Shown here piece after piece: positions 1-8,584 of a DNA stretch of 64,000 nucleotides. The number at the start of each line of letters is the position of its first letter. The first letter of the stretch is position 1. The position numbers and the translations under genes are program-made. The notes under the pieces were generated by a model, which saw nothing but the letters and a program-made list of their open reading frames with translations, did no database searches and was not told the DNA's origin. This DNA is from Desulfobacteraceae bacterium (GTDB taxonomy: Bacteria; Desulfobacterota; Desulfobacteria; Desulfobacterales; Desulfosalsimonadaceae). The stretch is from positions 1 through 64,000 of the forward strand of contig QZKW01000010.1 in NCBI GenBank assembly GCA_003599885.1, written 5' to 3'.

Positions 1-655
1 CAGCATGAGTTACCTCCATTTTTCGGGTTTGTTGCGTAATATATCCGAAAAATGGATTTGGAGCAAGAAAAAAATAATTAACTTGCGTTGTAGGGTTAAA
101 TGCAATTATCACATCCATTTTATCCTCTTTAGGAATATTACTATCTTTGAATGAAAAAGTAAGCATCCTTGAATTACTTTCTGCTTCAACCGGACTATTA
201 GCAATAAGTGTTCTGATATGAGAATCTGAGAAATGCACATAGCTACAACAGACTTTATAGACTTGCTCAATCCATGGATTCAATTTTTTTATATTTTCAA
301 CAATATATAAATCCGTTAGGTACTTATTCTTTCTATCTTTTATTTTCTTAACAGGTTTCCCACAAAATATTTCATACGCAAAATCATGGGCATCATCAAC
401 AAGCAAGAACGCCCAATACCTCATAAGAGTATCTAACTGCATACGCAAAACAGGTAAAGCACATAAATAATTATCTTCTTTTAACAGTAATTGAAACCCT
501 GCGAGATTGTGTAATGAACGGTCTAATGCAGAAAAAGTGTAAAGATCCATTGGGTAAACATTACCATTACAACATGAATATATCAATTCTCCAATTTCGT
601 AATGTTGTTCATACAATTCATGCAAATTTTCAATGTCAATTTCATTTGAGTTCAT
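1..655 (-). CDS. hypothetical protein, 3' end outside window
   Basis: This open frame of 218 codons runs off the left edge of the window without a stop. The ATG at 655 has a GGAG Shine-Dalgarno about 8 bases upstream. The protein looks soluble and helical and has no signal peptide. Around residues 45-85 it has a hydrophobic stretch with motifs SALDRSLHNLAG and LRMQLDTLMRYWAF, which recall the helical cores of uncharacterised DUF5677-like or HEPN-like proteins; that resemblance is weak. Base composition is clearly more A+T rich than the genes from 1648 onward, which fits an accessory or transferred segment. I do not recognise a function. Confidence 0.6.
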   Translation of the reverse strand, partial: MNSNEIDIENLHELYEQHYEIGELIYSCCNGNVYPMDLYTFSALDRSLHNLAGFQLLLKEDNYLCALPVLRMQLDTLMRYWAFLLVDDAHDFAYEIFCGKPVKKIKDRKNKYLTDLYIVENIKKLNPWIEQVYKVCCSYVHFSDSHIRTLIANSPVEAESNSRMLTFSFKDSNIPKEDKMDVIIAFNPTTQVNYFFLAPNPFFGYITQQTRKMEVTHA

Positions 656-818
656 CTGGGTTTCTCCGATAGTTAAGATTTTTACATTTCACAAGGTCTA
701 TACCCGGATTCAGCAGCTTTATTTTTGTTATTGTCAGCTGGATTCGTTTTCCCCCGCTGGAAAAGTTATGACGGCTTTTCTATTGAGTACGGTTTTTTTA
801 ACTTTTATGGTGTCGCCA

Positions 819-1295
819 TCAATGGCATAAGTGGGGCACCTTTCCATTCTCATCCATTTGAATTCTTGTTTTCTGAATTTTACGTTGTTTCATTCCTAAA
901 AAAACCTTGCTTGCCGTAATTCCCAATGCCTCTGTATAATTCGCCAATTTCAATTTGCACATCAGGCATAAACTTGTTTCCGGTCCAAATTCATCTTCAT
1001 TTGGATCAACATTGCTGGAGCAAAAATAGCAACCGCCAGCGGCTTCTTCATAGAGGTCTGCAATCTTGTTGAAGATTTTCAGGTCTCGTATATCCAGTTC
1101 TTTCTGTCCTTTTGGAGGGTCAACTAATCCCAAGCCTATCCTAACTTCAGTAAATGCATTGTTCAGTATAAAGCCAATGGCGGCCTGCAAGTCTTCCGGG
1201 CTCATTTGGGTTAAAACTTCTTTGCCTCCCTTTTTCAAGAAAGTCTGTCCGGATTTAAAGTACTTCTCAATCTGGATGATTTTATTCTTGCTCAT
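819..1295 (-). CDS. small hypothetical protein with a four-Cys zinc-binding pattern
   Basis: This 158-residue protein is preceded by an AAGGAGC ribosome-binding site 6 bases before the ATG. The C-terminal half has two CxxC pairs (CYFC near residue 90 and CLMC near 110), spaced as in a treble-clef or ClpX-type C4 zinc finger, so a structural zinc site is likely. The N-terminal half is helical and includes MSPEDLQAAIGFILNNA. There is no signal peptide or membrane segment. It shares low G+C with the adjacent partial gene, and the two may have arrived together. The zinc site is inferred from spacing only, and the function is unknown. Confidence 0.6.
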   Translation of the reverse strand: MSKNKIIQIEKYFKSGQTFLKKGGKEVLTQMSPEDLQAAIGFILNNAFTEVRIGLGLVDPPKGQKELDIRDLKIFNKIADLYEEAAGGCYFCSSNVDPNEDEFGPETSLCLMCKLKLANYTEALGITASKVFLGMKQRKIQKTRIQMDENGKVPHLCH

Positions 1296-1647
1296 GTGAA
1301 GCTCCTTTTTTAAAGATCAAAAATGAAAAACATTTTTATCCGCTTTTTATGTCCTTGTTGCAATATATACGTTTTGAAAAAACTTTTTGTCTCAAAAAAA
1401 AGCAATTTGGGTAAAAAAAAGTTTGAAAACCAATTTTAAAATCTGAGGGAATTTGGGGACGGTCATGCATAAATGCGTTAATTTGGATCATCAGAATTGA
1501 TATCTGTTTTACAATAACCGTAAGCGGTGGCAGCTCCAAAACAATCAGTTTGCCCCCGTGATCCACGAAAACCATCGGCTCAGGGCCGCATCGCGATGGG
1601 CAAGAACCCTCGCCCGCATCTGGGATGAAGACAAAGGAAAATGATGA
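1296..1647. other. A+T-rich intergenic region with a REP-like solo end
   Basis: No credible gene is visible. The stretch marks the switch from A+T-rich DNA on the left to G+C-rich DNA on the right. It contains one GGGAATTTGGGGACGG repeat end (listed separately) and no obvious terminator. A long minus-strand frame covering it is the antisense shadow of the 1648 gene. Confidence 0.5.
1447..1477 (+). repeat. REP-like solo end, copy 1
   Basis: The sequence GGGAATTTGGGGACGG followed by an A+T-rich tail matches the pattern of two further copies at 2329 and 3101 (GGAATT, then GGGGAC or GTGGAC, then AG or GG, then an A+T run). Such motifs typically flank REP-associated tyrosine transposase genes or their remnants. 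That assignment is an inference, as no transposase is present here. Confidence 0.4.
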
Positions 1648-2226
1648 ATGGTCAAGAATGAAACACCCAAACCCGCCAAGAAACCCGGCGCCTGGAGCGC
1701 CGCCCGCCAACACCTCGCCACCTTGGACAAGCCCGAGTTGCTCGCCCTGGTGAAAGACCTTTACTACGCTGCTGCCGGAAACAGGAATTTCATCCACGCC
1801 CGCTGCCAGGCCGGGGACAGTGGCGGCGAGGTGCTGGAAACCTATCGAAGTAAGATCGTGGAGCAGTTTTTTCCCAAGCGCGGCTTCGGCAAGCTCAAGC
1901 TGGCCGAAGCGCGCAAAGCCATCCGCGAATACAAAAAAGCCACCGGCAACATCCCCGGCACGGCGGAACTGCTGATGTCCTATGTGGAGAACGGCGTTGC
2001 GTTTACCGGGGAATATGGGGACATCGACGAGCGATTCTACAACAGCGTGGAGTCGGTGCTGACTGAACTGGCCGACCTGCTGCGCTGCGATGCGCGGCAA
2101 AGCTATCCACAGTTCCGTGATCGACTGGCGGAAGTGGAAGAGGCGTCCGACGGCATCGGCTGGGGATTCCACGATTTTATCGCCGAGGTGGTCTGGCAAC
2201 TTGAGGACGAACTCGGCGAACCATGA
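1648..2226 (+). CDS. conserved hypothetical protein, DUF6155-like
   Basis: This 192-residue soluble protein has a basic, Pro/Lys-rich N-terminus followed by the block LDKPELLALVKDLYYAA and a helical body ending in an acidic C-terminus. The pattern of LALVKDLY followed by NRNFIHAR recalls DUF6155-type proteins, often found in accessory regions; I hold this with modest confidence. Two other Met codons lie just upstream, and the ATG at 1648 is the one in frame. Its G+C content is much higher than that of the genes to its left. No function is assigned. Confidence 0.55.
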   Translation: MVKNETPKPAKKPGAWSAARQHLATLDKPELLALVKDLYYAAAGNRNFIHARCQAGDSGGEVLETYRSKIVEQFFPKRGFGKLKLAEARKAIREYKKATGNIPGTAELLMSYVENGVAFTGEYGDIDERFYNSVESVLTELADLLRCDARQSYPQFRDRLAEVEEASDGIGWGFHDFIAEVVWQLEDELGEP

Positions 2227-2328
2227 CCGGTGAAAGAGGAGGGTTACGTCTTTTGAAACCGCTATCTATAGAGGTGAACGGACCGACTTTCCCGGTGGCC
2301 TTGTGCGCAAAGCGCCTGAAAGAATCCT

Positions 2329-2360
2329 GGGGAATTCGGTGGACAGTTTATATGATTCTC
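2329..2360 (+). repeat. REP-like solo end, copy 2
   Basis: GGGGAATTCGGTGGACAG followed by TTTATATGATT is close to the copy at 3101 (GGGAATTCCGGGGACAG then TTTATACAATT). It lies between the end of the 1648 gene and vapC with no transposase gene attached. Confidence 0.5.
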
Positions 2361-2376
2361 AAACCCCTGATGCCGA

Positions 2377-2760
2377 TTATTTCGTATACGCCGGTTTCAA
2401 CCCCTTGATCATGGGGTAATGCCGGATGTTCAGGGTTTTCAGCGCGGCTTTTTCAACTTGTGCGGTGGCGGCGATTATCGCATCCGCGAGCCCGACGCCG
2501 TGGGATGCGCCAAAATCGCGCTTATAAAGCCCCCCGGCCCGGGCGATTTCCGCAGTGACGGGAACAACGGAAAAAAGAGAAACAAAATCCTCAAGAGCGG
2601 CCTGCTCGTCACGGCCCCTTACCCCGGCAAACAACTCCGCGACCACTATGGAAGAGAGGATAATTCGTGAAGCATGGGTATTTACAAACGCCATGCCCTT
2701 CGCATGGCCCCTTAAAAAATCCACCAGCACATCGGTATCCGGCAGGATGAATCCTTCCAT
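2377..2760 (-). CDS. vapC: VapC-family PIN-domain toxin (ribonuclease)
   Basis: This 127-residue PIN-domain protein is a probable Mg-dependent RNase acting as the toxin of a type II module. The acidic catalytic residues are visible: the Asp residues of LPDTDVLVDFLRG near the N-terminus, the Glu of VVAELFAG, and the Asp of LADAIIAATA. The chosen ATG at 2760 lies 2 bases after the stop of the antitoxin gene; an in-frame GTG at 2766 and an ATG at 2778 would overlap vapB. Translational coupling to vapB is likely. The gene appears intact. The target RNA cannot be told from sequence. Confidence 0.85.
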   Translation of the reverse strand: MEGFILPDTDVLVDFLRGHAKGMAFVNTHASRIILSSIVVAELFAGVRGRDEQAALEDFVSLFSVVPVTAEIARAGGLYKRDFGASHGVGLADAIIAATAQVEKAALKTLNIRHYPMIKGLKPAYTK

Positions 2761-2762
2761 GA

Positions 2763-2996
2763 TCACGCCCTGTCCCATTCCGTCCGGATGGACTTGAAAT
2801 CCGGAAGATCCTTCCGTTCTTTCCAGATCCCGGCGGCCTTTTTCAGAATGGCCTCGCGATGATGGTCCCCCGCCTGGTCAATCAACCGGTCGACAGCCTC
2901 CCGGATCAGCTCGCTTTGCTTTTTCCCCGCAATTTTCGATATGGCCGCAAGGTTATCCCGCTGGCTTTTCGTAAGGTATATTTGTGTTCGAATCAT
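2763..2996 (-). CDS. vapB: VapB-like ribbon-helix-helix antitoxin
   Basis: This 77-residue protein begins with a ribbon-helix-helix (CopG/MetJ-type) DNA-binding fold: a beta strand RTQIYLTKSQ, a first helix, then the turn region KKQSELIREAVDRLID. The C-terminal tail, with KERKDLPDFKSIRTEW, is the type of extension that usually wraps the PIN toxin. A GGAGG Shine-Dalgarno lies 6 bases before the ATG. It is first in the vapBC pair, and direct repeats upstream at 3013-3037 are candidate autoregulatory operator sites. Confidence 0.85.
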   Translation of the reverse strand: MIRTQIYLTKSQRDNLAAISKIAGKKQSELIREAVDRLIDQAGDHHREAILKKAAGIWKERKDLPDFKSIRTEWDRA

Positions 2997-3012
2997 GTTG
3001 CCCTCCTTTCAC

Positions 3013-3050
3013 TATACACCAACTTTATACACCAACTCTTTCATCGTCAA
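3013..3050 (-). promoter_or_regulatory. vapBC promoter/operator with 12-bp direct repeats
   Basis: TATACACCAACT occurs twice, at 3013-3024 and 3026-3037, one base apart, directly upstream of vapB. On the minus strand a TTGACG box (3050-3045) lies 15 bases before TATAAA, a slightly short but plausible promoter overlapping both repeats. This is the arrangement expected for RHH antitoxin autorepression, which is the inference made here. Confidence 0.5.
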
Positions 3051-3100
3051 CTAGAAATCCGTGATTCCCAAGATTCACTCTCCGGATTCATTCTTTTCCC

Positions 3101-3130
3101 GGGAATTCCGGGGACAGTTTATACAATTAA
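3101..3130 (+). repeat. REP-like solo end, copy 3
   Basis: GGGAATTCCGGGGACAG followed by TTTATACAATTAA closely matches copy 2. It is followed within 15 bases by two hairpins (3145-3173 and 3192-3228), making a compact repeat cluster. Confidence 0.5.
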
Positions 3131-3144
3131 TCGACTTTTCCATT

Positions 3145-3173
3145 TTACTTTTTTGGGTGGGCAAGAAAAGTAA
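3145..3173. repeat. imperfect palindrome of the TTACTTTT...AAAAGTAA type
   Basis: TTACTTTTTTG and CAAGAAAAGTAA form an imperfect stem around a GGTGGG loop. Palindromes of this look recur as dispersed repeats in many proteobacteria. Here it sits between the solo repeat end and the broken HigBA module. Confidence 0.4.
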
Positions 3174-3191
3174 CAAAAGAACAGATGGGTC

Positions 3192-3228
3192 CTCTTTGTC
3201 GAACGAAATTCGTTCATCCCGCAAAGAG
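3192..3228. repeat. nested inverted repeat
   Basis: CTCTTTG (3192-3198) pairs with CAAAGAG (3222-3228), enclosing the near-perfect palindrome GAACGAAATTCGTTC (3201-3215). No T-tract follows, so it is not an obvious terminator. It is probably part of the same repeat cluster as the two entries to its left. Confidence 0.45.
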
Positions 3229-3277
3229 CTGTCTTTACAAAACAAAAGCCTGTTTATTATTGCCCTGAGTATTCTTT

Positions 3278-3568
3278 TCAGCCATGACAGCCATGCAGCT
3301 TGAGGCCCAAAGCCTTGATCACTTTCATCACCGTGGCGAACTCCGGGTTGCCTTCGGCGGACAGCGCCTTGTATAGCCCCTCACGGGCAAGCCCGGTATC
3401 CTTCGCCAGCCTGCTCATGCCTTTTGCCCTGGCGATATCGCCCAGGGTCAGCCGGATAAGGCTCCCGTCGCCCGGGTCTTCATCAAGGCAGGATTCAAAA
3501 TAAAGGGCAATGTCTTCATCGGTTTTCAGATAATCGGCGGCATCATACCGGGAAAATTTTTCAGCCAT
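3278..3568 (-). CDS. higA: HigA-like addiction-module antidote, apparently orphaned
   Basis: This 96-residue protein resembles the 'putative addiction module antidote' family (HTH, HigA-like). The N-terminus has the block FSRYDAADYLKTDEDIALY, and the helix-turn-helix region spans roughly residues 43-85 (LGDIARAKGMSRLAKDTG, then LYKALSAEGNPEF), ending in VMKVIKALGLKL. It would bind operator DNA and neutralise a RelE/HigB-type toxin. The toxin normally lies immediately upstream and here survives only as its last ~18 codons (3572-3631), so the antidote seems to be an orphan. Confidence 0.8.
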   Translation of the reverse strand: MAEKFSRYDAADYLKTDEDIALYFESCLDEDPGDGSLIRLTLGDIARAKGMSRLAKDTGLAREGLYKALSAEGNPEFATVMKVIKALGLKLHGCHG

Positions 3569-3571
3569 GAT

Positions 3572-3631
3572 TTAATTCCTCCAGTCTTTCGCCATCGCAA
3601 TGGCGCGTTCAATACGCTTGAGGGCGGCAAC
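3572..3631 (-). pseudogene. remnant of HigB/RelE-like toxin C-terminus
   Basis: Reading the minus strand into the antidote gene gives about 18 codons ending KRIERAIAMAKDWRN and a stop 3 bases before the antidote ATG. A basic tail with IxxAxxxAKxW fits the C-terminus of toxins paired with this antidote family. An in-frame TAA at 3634-3632 and unrelated sequence farther upstream show that the rest is deleted. Confidence 0.55.
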
Positions 3632-3655
3632 TTAAAAACTGAAATGGGGAGATCT

Positions 3656-4141
3656 TTACGTATTTAAATATGGATCAATGGCTGTCGTCTGTTTTAAGGA
3701 TATACTGCTGTCAATAATCAGCGTCACCGGCCCGTCATTGACAAGAGACACCGCCATCATGGCCTGAAACTGACCGGTTTGGGTGGGGATTCCGGTTTTG
3801 GTCATACGCTCTGCGAAATATAAATACAGTTTTTCTGCTGTTTCCGGCGGGGCCGCATGGGTAAACGAAGGGCGCCGTCCCTTCCGGCAATCGCCGTAAA
3901 GGGTGAACTGGGACACCACCATTATTTCGCCGCCCGTATCCAAGAGTGACCGGTTCATTTTGCCGTTTTCATCCTCAAAGACTCTTAACCCCGCTATTTT
4001 GTCGGCCAGCCAGTCGGCATCAGCCGGTTCATCTTTTTGGGCCACGCCCAAAAGTACCAGTAAACCCGGTCCGATGTGACTGATGATCTGATTTTCAACA
4101 CTGACGGAACAGGACGTAACCCGCTGAATAACCGCTCTCAT
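3656..4141 (-). CDS. dtd: D-aminoacyl-tRNA deacylase
   Basis: Dtd hydrolyses D-aminoacyl-tRNAs (and Gly-tRNA-Ala) in the cytoplasm, protecting translation from wrong-chirality charging. The protein begins MRAVIQRV, exactly as the family does, so the start is placed at 4141; upstream in-frame codons would add 30 atypical residues. The family active-site motifs SQFTLYGD (mid-protein) and the cross-subunit NDGPVT loop are present. At 161 residues it is slightly longer than the usual ~145-150 because of a C-terminal tail. It is monocistronic here and divergent from ileS. Confidence 0.95.
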   Translation of the reverse strand: MRAVIQRVTSCSVSVENQIISHIGPGLLVLLGVAQKDEPADADWLADKIAGLRVFEDENGKMNRSLLDTGGEIMVVSQFTLYGDCRKGRRPSFTHAAPPETAEKLYLYFAERMTKTGIPTQTGQFQAMMAVSLVNDGPVTLIIDSSISLKQTTAIDPYLNT

Positions 4142-4423
4142 GGCATTTCCTACAGATGAAAAGATGGATGGCAATAGAGGTTTATCGGATGCTTCTCCAC
4201 CCATGTACCGGGAGCCCGGTTTATCTGTCAAGGGAAACCGCCATCAGGCACTGAATTAACCTTCTACCTGCTTTCAAGCCTTGCTGAATGGCTTATTTCC
4301 TTGACACAAACGCCTTATGTGGCTTAATTTAAAAAATTTTATAATCAAGCGACCTGTTTTCACATACCCCTCGTTCCCTGAGAAGAAGCGAATCTTCCGG
4401 GAATGCATGAGAAGGATTAGCAA

Positions 4424-7234
4424 ATGGATAATATTAAGAAGGATTACAAGCAGACCCTGAATCTGCCGGATACCAAATTCCCCATGAAGGCCAATCTGGC
4501 CAGTCGTGAACCCGAGCAGTTGAAGAAATGGGAGCAGGACCATTTGTATGATCAGGTCAGGGCCCAGTCTAAAGGCAAGCCGCTGTTTGTGCTGCATGAC
4601 GGACCTCCCTATGCCAACGGCAATATCCATATTGGCACTGCGCTCAATAAGATACTAAAAGACATCATCATCCGCTCCCGGCAGATGACCGGAAATGATG
4701 CGGATTATGTTCCCGGATGGGACTGCCACGGCCTGCCCATTGAGCACAATGTGGACAAGGAACTGGGTGCGAAAAAAAAGGAGATGTCCACTGTGGAAAT
4801 CCGGCGGCAATGCCGGTCATATGCCGAGAAATATGTCGATATCCAGCGGGAGGAATTCAAACGGCTCGGCGGCATGGGTAAATGGAATGACCCTTACCTG
4901 ACCATGGCGTATCCCTATGAGGCCACTATTGCTAAAAAATGCGCGGAGTTCGCCCTTGACGGCAGCCTGATTCACAGCAAAAAACCCATCTACTGGTGCT
5001 GCAGCTGCAAGACCGCTCTGGCGGAGGCAGAAATTGAATATGGCGATGAAACGTCTCCATCCATTTACGTTAAATTCGAACTGACGGACGACATCAGCGC
5101 CCTTATTCCCGGTCTGGACGGGCGCCGGGTGTTTGTGGTGATCTGGACCACAACTCCCTGGACCCTGCCTGCCAACCTTGCGGTAGCGCTGCATCCGGAT
5201 TTTCAGTATGCGGCAGTTGAAACCGGCGGAAATGAGGTCTATATCCTGGCAAAAGAATTGGTCAAAGATTGCATGAAGACTTTTGGCATAGAAAATTATT
5301 CTGAGATTGCGGCGATTGATCCCAAAGATCTTGAAAATAAGCAATGCCGGCACCCGCTGTATCCCCGGCCATCTATTATTGCGCTGGGAGATCATGTGAC
5401 TTTGGAAACCGGCACAGGCTGTGTTCACACAGCCCCTGGCCATGGCCGGGAGGATTTTGAAGTAGGCAATCATTACGGGCTGGATGCTTATTCGCCCGTT
5501 GATGACAACGGATGTTTTACTCCGGATGTGGAAACCTTTGCCGGAAAATTTGTATTTAAAGCTGATCCTGAGATCATCGAAAAACTCGATTCAACAGGTG
5601 CTTTGCTTTCAAAAGGACAGATCAAACATTCTTATCCCCACTGCTGGCGATGCAAAAAACCGGTGATCTTTCGCGCCACTCCCCAATGGTTTATCTCAAT
5701 GGATAAAACCGGTATCCGGGAAAAAGCCCTGACAGCCATTGATACGGTTGCCTGGATTCCCGCATGGGGCCGGGACCGGATTTACGGAATGATTGAAAAA
5801 CGGCCTGATTGGTGCGTGTCGCGGCAGCGCTCCTGGGGGGTGCCCATCACTGTGTTTTATTGTAAACATTGCAATGAAATCCTGATTAACCGCGAGATCA
5901 TTGATCGCATTTATTCCTTATTTTGTGAACACGGGGCGGATGTCTGGTTTGAAAAAGACGCGGCGTTTTTTCTTCCCGAAGGCGCCCGGTGCCCGTCCTG
6001 CGGTGCTGCGGAATTTGATATGGAAACGGATATTCTGGATGTGTGGTTTGACTCCGGGGTCAGTCATGCGGCGGTCCTGGAGCAGCGTCCGGGCCTGAGG
6101 TGGCCGGCGGACCTGTACCTTGAAGGATCTGATCAGCACCGGGGCTGGTTTCACAGCTCCCTGCTGACAGCCATCGGATTTAAAGGCGCGGCCCCCTATA
6201 AAACCGTTCTGACCCATGGGTTTGTGGTGGACGGAAACGGGAAAAAAATGTCCAAATCCGTCGGCAATGTCATTGCCCCCAAAAAGGTGATTGACAAATA
6301 CGGGGCGGAAATCCTGAGGTTGTGGGTAGCGGCTTCGGATTACAAAGATGATATCCGTATCTCTGAGACTATTTTAAATCAGTTGAGCGATGCCTATCGC
6401 CGGATTCGCAATACCTGCCGGTTTATTCTCGGCAATTTATCGGATTTTGATCCATCCAGGCATGCGGTGCCTTATGCGGATATGCCGGATATGGACCAGT
6501 TCGCCCTGCATAAGCTCCAGGGTCTGATTCAGCGCAATCTGGATGCGTATCAGAGTTTTGATTTTCATGTGGTCTATCATTCCCTTTACAATTACTGCAC
6601 AGTGGATCTGTCCGCGTTTTATCTCGATATCCTCAAAGACAGGCTCTACACATCCCTTGCCGGTTCACTTGAACGCCGCAGTGCTCAGACGGTGATATAC
6701 CTTATTGTTGAGGGGCTTGCCAAGTTGATGGCCCCGGTGCTGCCGTTTACTTCCGAAGAGGTATGGGCATTTATGCCGGAAGTTGAAAACAAACCCGTAA
6801 GCATTCATCTGACGGATTTTCCGGCACCTGACCCCGCTTTGAGAAACGATGATCTGGCCCGGAAATGGGAAAGTATCATCCGGGTTCGGGGGGAGGTCAC
6901 GAAGGTTCTTGAAACCGCCCGTGCGGAAAAACAGATCGGTCATTCTCTGGATGCCTCGGTTACCCTTGCTGCATCTAAGAATCTATATGATGTGTTGAAA
7001 CAGTATGAAGCCGATCTGAGATCGATTTTCATTGTCTCCGAACTCAAGCTTTTGTCCGATGAAACGATTGATGGGTTTGTCCGGACAGAAGTGGAAGGAC
7101 TGGCGGTAAAAGTACAACCTGCGCCGGGTGAGAAATGTCAGCGATGCTGGATTTATGATGAAAGCGTCAATCCCGAAGGTGATGGTTCCGGAGTGTGCAG
7201 CAGATGTCAGGGCGTTCTTGACCAGATTGGGTAG
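4424..7234 (+). CDS. ileS: isoleucyl-tRNA synthetase
   Basis: This is a 936-residue class I synthetase that charges tRNA-Ile. The N-terminal Rossmann fold carries [11 protein letters not shown] at residues 62-72, where the usual HIGH signature reads HIGT. The CP1 editing domain follows (residues ~190-400, with [13 protein letters not shown]). KMSKS lies near residue 607 ([10 protein letters not shown]), then the anticodon-binding helical domain, and a C-terminal zinc ribbon (CQRCW...CSRC, residues ~905-927). Length is normal for the bacterial type. It is first in an ileS-lspA-lgt-holA run, an arrangement in which ileS next to lspA is common. Confidence 0.97.
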   Translation: MDNIKKDYKQTLNLPDTKFPMKANLASREPEQLKKWEQDHLYDQVRAQSKGKPLFVLHDGPPYANGNIHIGTALNKILKDIIIRSRQMTGNDADYVPGWDCHGLPIEHNVDKELGAKKKEMSTVEIRRQCRSYAEKYVDIQREEFKRLGGMGKWNDPYLTMAYPYEATIAKKCAEFALDGSLIHSKKPIYWCCSCKTALAEAEIEYGDETSPSIYVKFELTDDISALIPGLDGRRVFVVIWTTTPWTLPANLAVALHPDFQYAAVETGGNEVYILAKELVKDCMKTFGIENYSEIAAIDPKDLENKQCRHPLYPRPSIIALGDHVTLETGTGCVHTAPGHGREDFEVGNHYGLDAYSPVDDNGCFTPDVETFAGKFVFKADPEIIEKLDSTGALLSKGQIKHSYPHCWRCKKPVIFRATPQWFISMDKTGIREKALTAIDTVAWIPAWGRDRIYGMIEKRPDWCVSRQRSWGVPITVFYCKHCNEILINREIIDRIYSLFCEHGADVWFEKDAAFFLPEGARCPSCGAAEFDMETDILDVWFDSGVSHAAVLEQRPGLRWPADLYLEGSDQHRGWFHSSLLTAIGFKGAAPYKTVLTHGFVVDGNGKKMSKSVGNVIAPKKVIDKYGAEILRLWVAASDYKDDIRISETILNQLSDAYRRIRNTCRFILGNLSDFDPSRHAVPYADMPDMDQFALHKLQGLIQRNLDAYQSFDFHVVYHSLYNYCTVDLSAFYLDILKDRLYTSLAGSLERRSAQTVIYLIVEGLAKLMAPVLPFTSEEVWAFMPEVENKPVSIHLTDFPAPDPALRNDDLARKWESIIRVRGEVTKVLETARAEKQIGHSLDASVTLAASKNLYDVLKQYEADLRSIFIVSELKLLSDETIDGFVRTEVEGLAVKVQPAPGEKCQRCWIYDESVNPEGDGSGVCSRCQGVLDQIG

Positions 7235-7251
7235 GGGGTGAAAGGCGGAAG

Positions 7252-7734
7252 ATGAAAATGAAATACATAATGGGCGCAGGAACAGCTACTCTTGTGGTTG
7301 CGCTGGACCAGCTCACCAAATGGCTGGTTATCCGGCATCTGCCTTTTTATAGTGAAAAGACCATAATCCCCGGTTTCCTGAACCTTATTCACATCCATAA
7401 TCCCGGCGGCGCGTTCGGGATTTTTGCCAAGAACCAGGGCACGTTGCAGAGCCTGATGTTCATCGGCATTGCGCTTGTCGCGATGATCCTGATCCTGTAT
7501 CTGTATAAAAAAACCCCGGCCGAATACCCGCTGCTTTCTATGGGGCTTGCCCTGATATTCGGCGGCGCGTTCGGTAATCTCATCGACCGGCTCCGTATCG
7601 GCAAAGTCATCGATTTTATTGATGTGCATATCAGAACGCTTCACTGGCCGGCTTTTAATGTCGCTGACAGTGCCATCACTGTGGGGATGCTGATTTTTGC
7701 ATTTTATATTCTGTTCCGCAAAGTTGAAATTTAA
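7252..7734 (+). CDS. lspA: lipoprotein signal peptidase (signal peptidase II)
   Basis: LspA is an inner-membrane aspartyl protease that removes the signal peptide from diacylglyceryl-modified prolipoproteins. The 160-residue protein shows four hydrophobic segments and the family blocks DQLTKW, NPGGAFGIF, GGAFGNLIDRL and FNVADSAI. The two catalytic Asp residues are those of NLIDR (about residue 112) and NVADS (about 140). The gene starts 17 bases after ileS. Together with lgt immediately downstream it gives two consecutive steps of lipoprotein maturation in one transcript. Confidence 0.95.
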   Translation: MKMKYIMGAGTATLVVALDQLTKWLVIRHLPFYSEKTIIPGFLNLIHIHNPGGAFGIFAKNQGTLQSLMFIGIALVAMILILYLYKKTPAEYPLLSMGLALIFGGAFGNLIDRLRIGKVIDFIDVHIRTLHWPAFNVADSAITVGMLIFAFYILFRKVEI

Positions 7735-7812
7735 CTTTTACCATTATGATATTTAAACCATGCTCCCAATTTTAACTCGTACAAAGGCTTGGTATAAATT
7801 TAAGGAAACCGG

Positions 7813-8580
7813 ATGCATCCCATTCTGTTTACATTTTACGGAATAACCGTTCATACTTATGGCTTTTTTCTGGCGTTGGCTGTTTTGGCTGCGATTTTCA
7901 TTGCCAAGCGCGAAGCCGTCCGCCTGGGTGTGGACCCGGATAAAATTGTCGATGCCTGTTTTTATGTGGTGGTTGCAGCTATTGTGGGGTCGCGTCTGTT
8001 TTATGTTGCGACCAATCCGGAAGCATTTATATCGGCTCCTCTTGAAATATTTAAAATATGGAACGGCGGCCTGGTTTTTTATGGCGGATTTATCGGTGCA
8101 GTTGCGGTCGTTCTGGTTTTTTTTAAAATCCATCATCTGCCTTTGGGAAAATGCGCCGATATCGCGGCAGTTGCTCTTCCTTTGGGCCATTTTTTAGGAC
8201 GCATGGGCTGCTTCTTTGCCGGATGCTGCTATGGAAAAACCTGTGATCTGCCCTGGGCCATTACATTTCGTGATCCGGACTCGCTGGCCCCTCTTAATAT
8301 TCCGCTGCATCCTACCCAGATTTACGAATCCGGGGCCAACCTTATGGTCTTTCTGCTGTTATTCGCCTTTCGAAAATCCAAAAAATATGACGGTCAATTA
8401 TTCTGGGTTTACATGGCGATGTACGGGATCAATCGAACCATCATTGAAACCTTTCGTGCGGATTTCAGGGGGGCCACTTTTTTCCACCTGTTATCCATAT
8501 CCCAAACCATCGGTCTCTGTTTTGCGGCTGCCGCAGTCGTCATGCTGATCATACTTGGCCGCAGACATTCCGCCTCTTAA
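7813..8580 (+). CDS. lgt: prolipoprotein diacylglyceryl transferase
   Basis: Lgt transfers diacylglycerol from phosphatidylglycerol to the lipobox Cys of prolipoproteins in the inner membrane. The 255-residue, seven-helix protein contains the Lgt signature GRMGCFFAGCCYG and the family block HPTQIYES. The conserved IYES and FYGG (FIGA) blocks are also present. Length is typical. It lies 78 bases after lspA and 4 bases before the chosen holA start, so the three are probably cotranscribed. An unusually Cys-rich signature (three Cys within about eight residues) is seen in related sequences. Confidence 0.95.
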   Translation: MHPILFTFYGITVHTYGFFLALAVLAAIFIAKREAVRLGVDPDKIVDACFYVVVAAIVGSRLFYVATNPEAFISAPLEIFKIWNGGLVFYGGFIGAVAVVLVFFKIHHLPLGKCADIAAVALPLGHFLGRMGCFFAGCCYGKTCDLPWAITFRDPDSLAPLNIPLHPTQIYESGANLMVFLLLFAFRKSKKYDGQLFWVYMAMYGINRTIIETFRADFRGATFFHLLSISQTIGLCFAAAAVVMLIILGRRHSAS

Positions 8581-8584
8581 AAAA

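Noticed and set aside
1336-2199. Long minus-strand frame opposite the 1648 gene
   Set aside because: It mirrors a plausible plus-strand gene, shows no recognisable domain and has no ribosome-binding site; treated as an antisense shadow.
2223-2408. 61-codon plus-strand frame after the 1648 gene
   Set aside because: It crosses a REP-like repeat end, and its sequence has no protein-like motif.
4301-4345. TTGACA at 4301 and TATAAT at 4340 upstream of ileS
   Set aside because: The spacing is 33 bases, so they cannot form one promoter; at 17 bases only a weak TTAATT is found.
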